Positions 63,868 to 64,000 of a DNA stretch of 64,000 nucleotides are shown piece by piece. The DNA comes from Pseudomonas brassicacearum subsp. brassicacearum (lineage in GTDB: Bacteria; Pseudomonadota; Gammaproteobacteria; Pseudomonadales; Pseudomonadaceae). The notes beneath the pieces were generated by a model. The model ran no database searches. It saw nothing but the letters and a program-made list of their open reading frames with translations, and had not been told where the DNA came from. The DNA lies in assembly GCF_008801605.1 (NCBI RefSeq), contig NZ_VZPJ01000001.1:248001-312000 (forward strand), written 5' to 3'. The position numbers were made by a program, and so were the translations under genes. Numbering within the stretch: the stretch's first letter is position 1; each line of letters starts with the position of its first letter.

Positions 63868-64000
63868 TCAGGGATGGGCGTTCGTCAGTTCCACCAGTAT
63901 TTTTCGGGTTTGCTCGGGATGTTTTTCGATCAGGTCGATGGCGCCGGGCATTTCGTCGAAGCTGACGCGATGGCTGATCAGGTCCTGGACCTGCAACTTG
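63868..64000 (-). CDS. Zinc-type alcohol dehydrogenase, C-terminal 43 residues (5' part outside window)
   Basis: An open frame from the window edge to a TGA at 63868-63870 encodes ...LISHRVSFDEMPGAIDLIEKHPEQTRKILVELTNAHP. The wording LI(S/T)HR...FDEMPGAIDLIEKHP...K(I/V)LV is the normal end of medium-chain zinc dehydrogenases of the idonate/threonine/sorbitol type. It precedes the transporter gene by 78 bp on the same strand, so it probably belongs to the sugar-acid operon, possibly as a second aldonate dehydrogenase. Nothing can be said about its active site. Confidence 0.75.
   Translation of the reverse strand, partial: KLQVQDLISHRVSFDEMPGAIDLIEKHPEQTRKILVELTNAHP

Overview
The window looks like chromosome of a fluorescent Pseudomonas, most likely the P. 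fluorescens/P. corrugata side of the genus. It is GC-rich, carries the REP/REPIN palindromes typical of these genomes (GTGGGAGC...GCTCGCGATG), and encodes a lipopeptide-siderophore assembly line of the corrugatin / ornicorrugatin / histicorrugatin type. It has three parts.

(1) Siderophore locus, about 1-45578. On the minus strand are a 2,4-diaminobutyrate aminotransferase (cut by the left edge) and a TonB-dependent receptor. Divergent from them, a 38.4-kb plus-strand operon runs from 3700 to 42133: stand-alone hydroxylase, FAAL-ACP-C loader, second hydroxylase, four further NRPSs and a PvdE-like exporter. The line has one fatty-acid starter and eight adenylation domains. Reading the specificity codes by eye gives acyl - His(?) - Dab - basic residue - Ser - D-Ser - Asp - Dab - Asp - thioesterase. 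Three Fe(II)/2-oxoglutarate hydroxylases (two free, one fused to an NRPS) match three non-catalytic condensation-superfamily domains. This suggests three beta-hydroxylated residues, enough for hexadentate Fe(III) binding. The aminotransferase supplies Dab and the receptor takes up the ferric complex. Beyond an 858-bp repeat-filled gap, a FhuF-like ferric reductase and an SbmA/BacA-like ABC transporter diverge from a shared Fur-like palindrome and probably finish iron release and uptake.

(2) Signalling island, about 45579-54244. A histidine kinase and a GGDEF-EAL protein share a collinear, gap-free N-terminal sensor and a copied promoter/leader. They flank a porin-like gene and a small PstS-like periplasmic protein. 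A CheC-like response regulator and a PAS-GGDEF diguanylate cyclase follow. A REPIN separates these from a periplasmic trehalase gene.

(3) Sugar-acid catabolism, about 56135-64000. The genes are a zinc sugar-acid dehydrogenase, altronate dehydratase (uxaA), a FadR/UxuR-type GntR regulator, then convergently mannonate dehydratase (uxuA), fructuronate reductase (uxuB), a hexuronate-type MFS transporter and the 3' end of another zinc dehydrogenase. Tandem TTGG-N5-CCAA operators precede the first gene. A perfect 29-bp inverted repeat overlaps both convergent stop codons.

No tRNA, rRNA, CRISPR array or intact insertion sequence was seen. No MbtH-like protein, phosphopantetheinyl transferase, extracytoplasmic sigma factor or periplasmic siderophore-binding protein is present, so these must be supplied from elsewhere if needed. 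All domain and specificity calls come from reading the sequence, with no database search.
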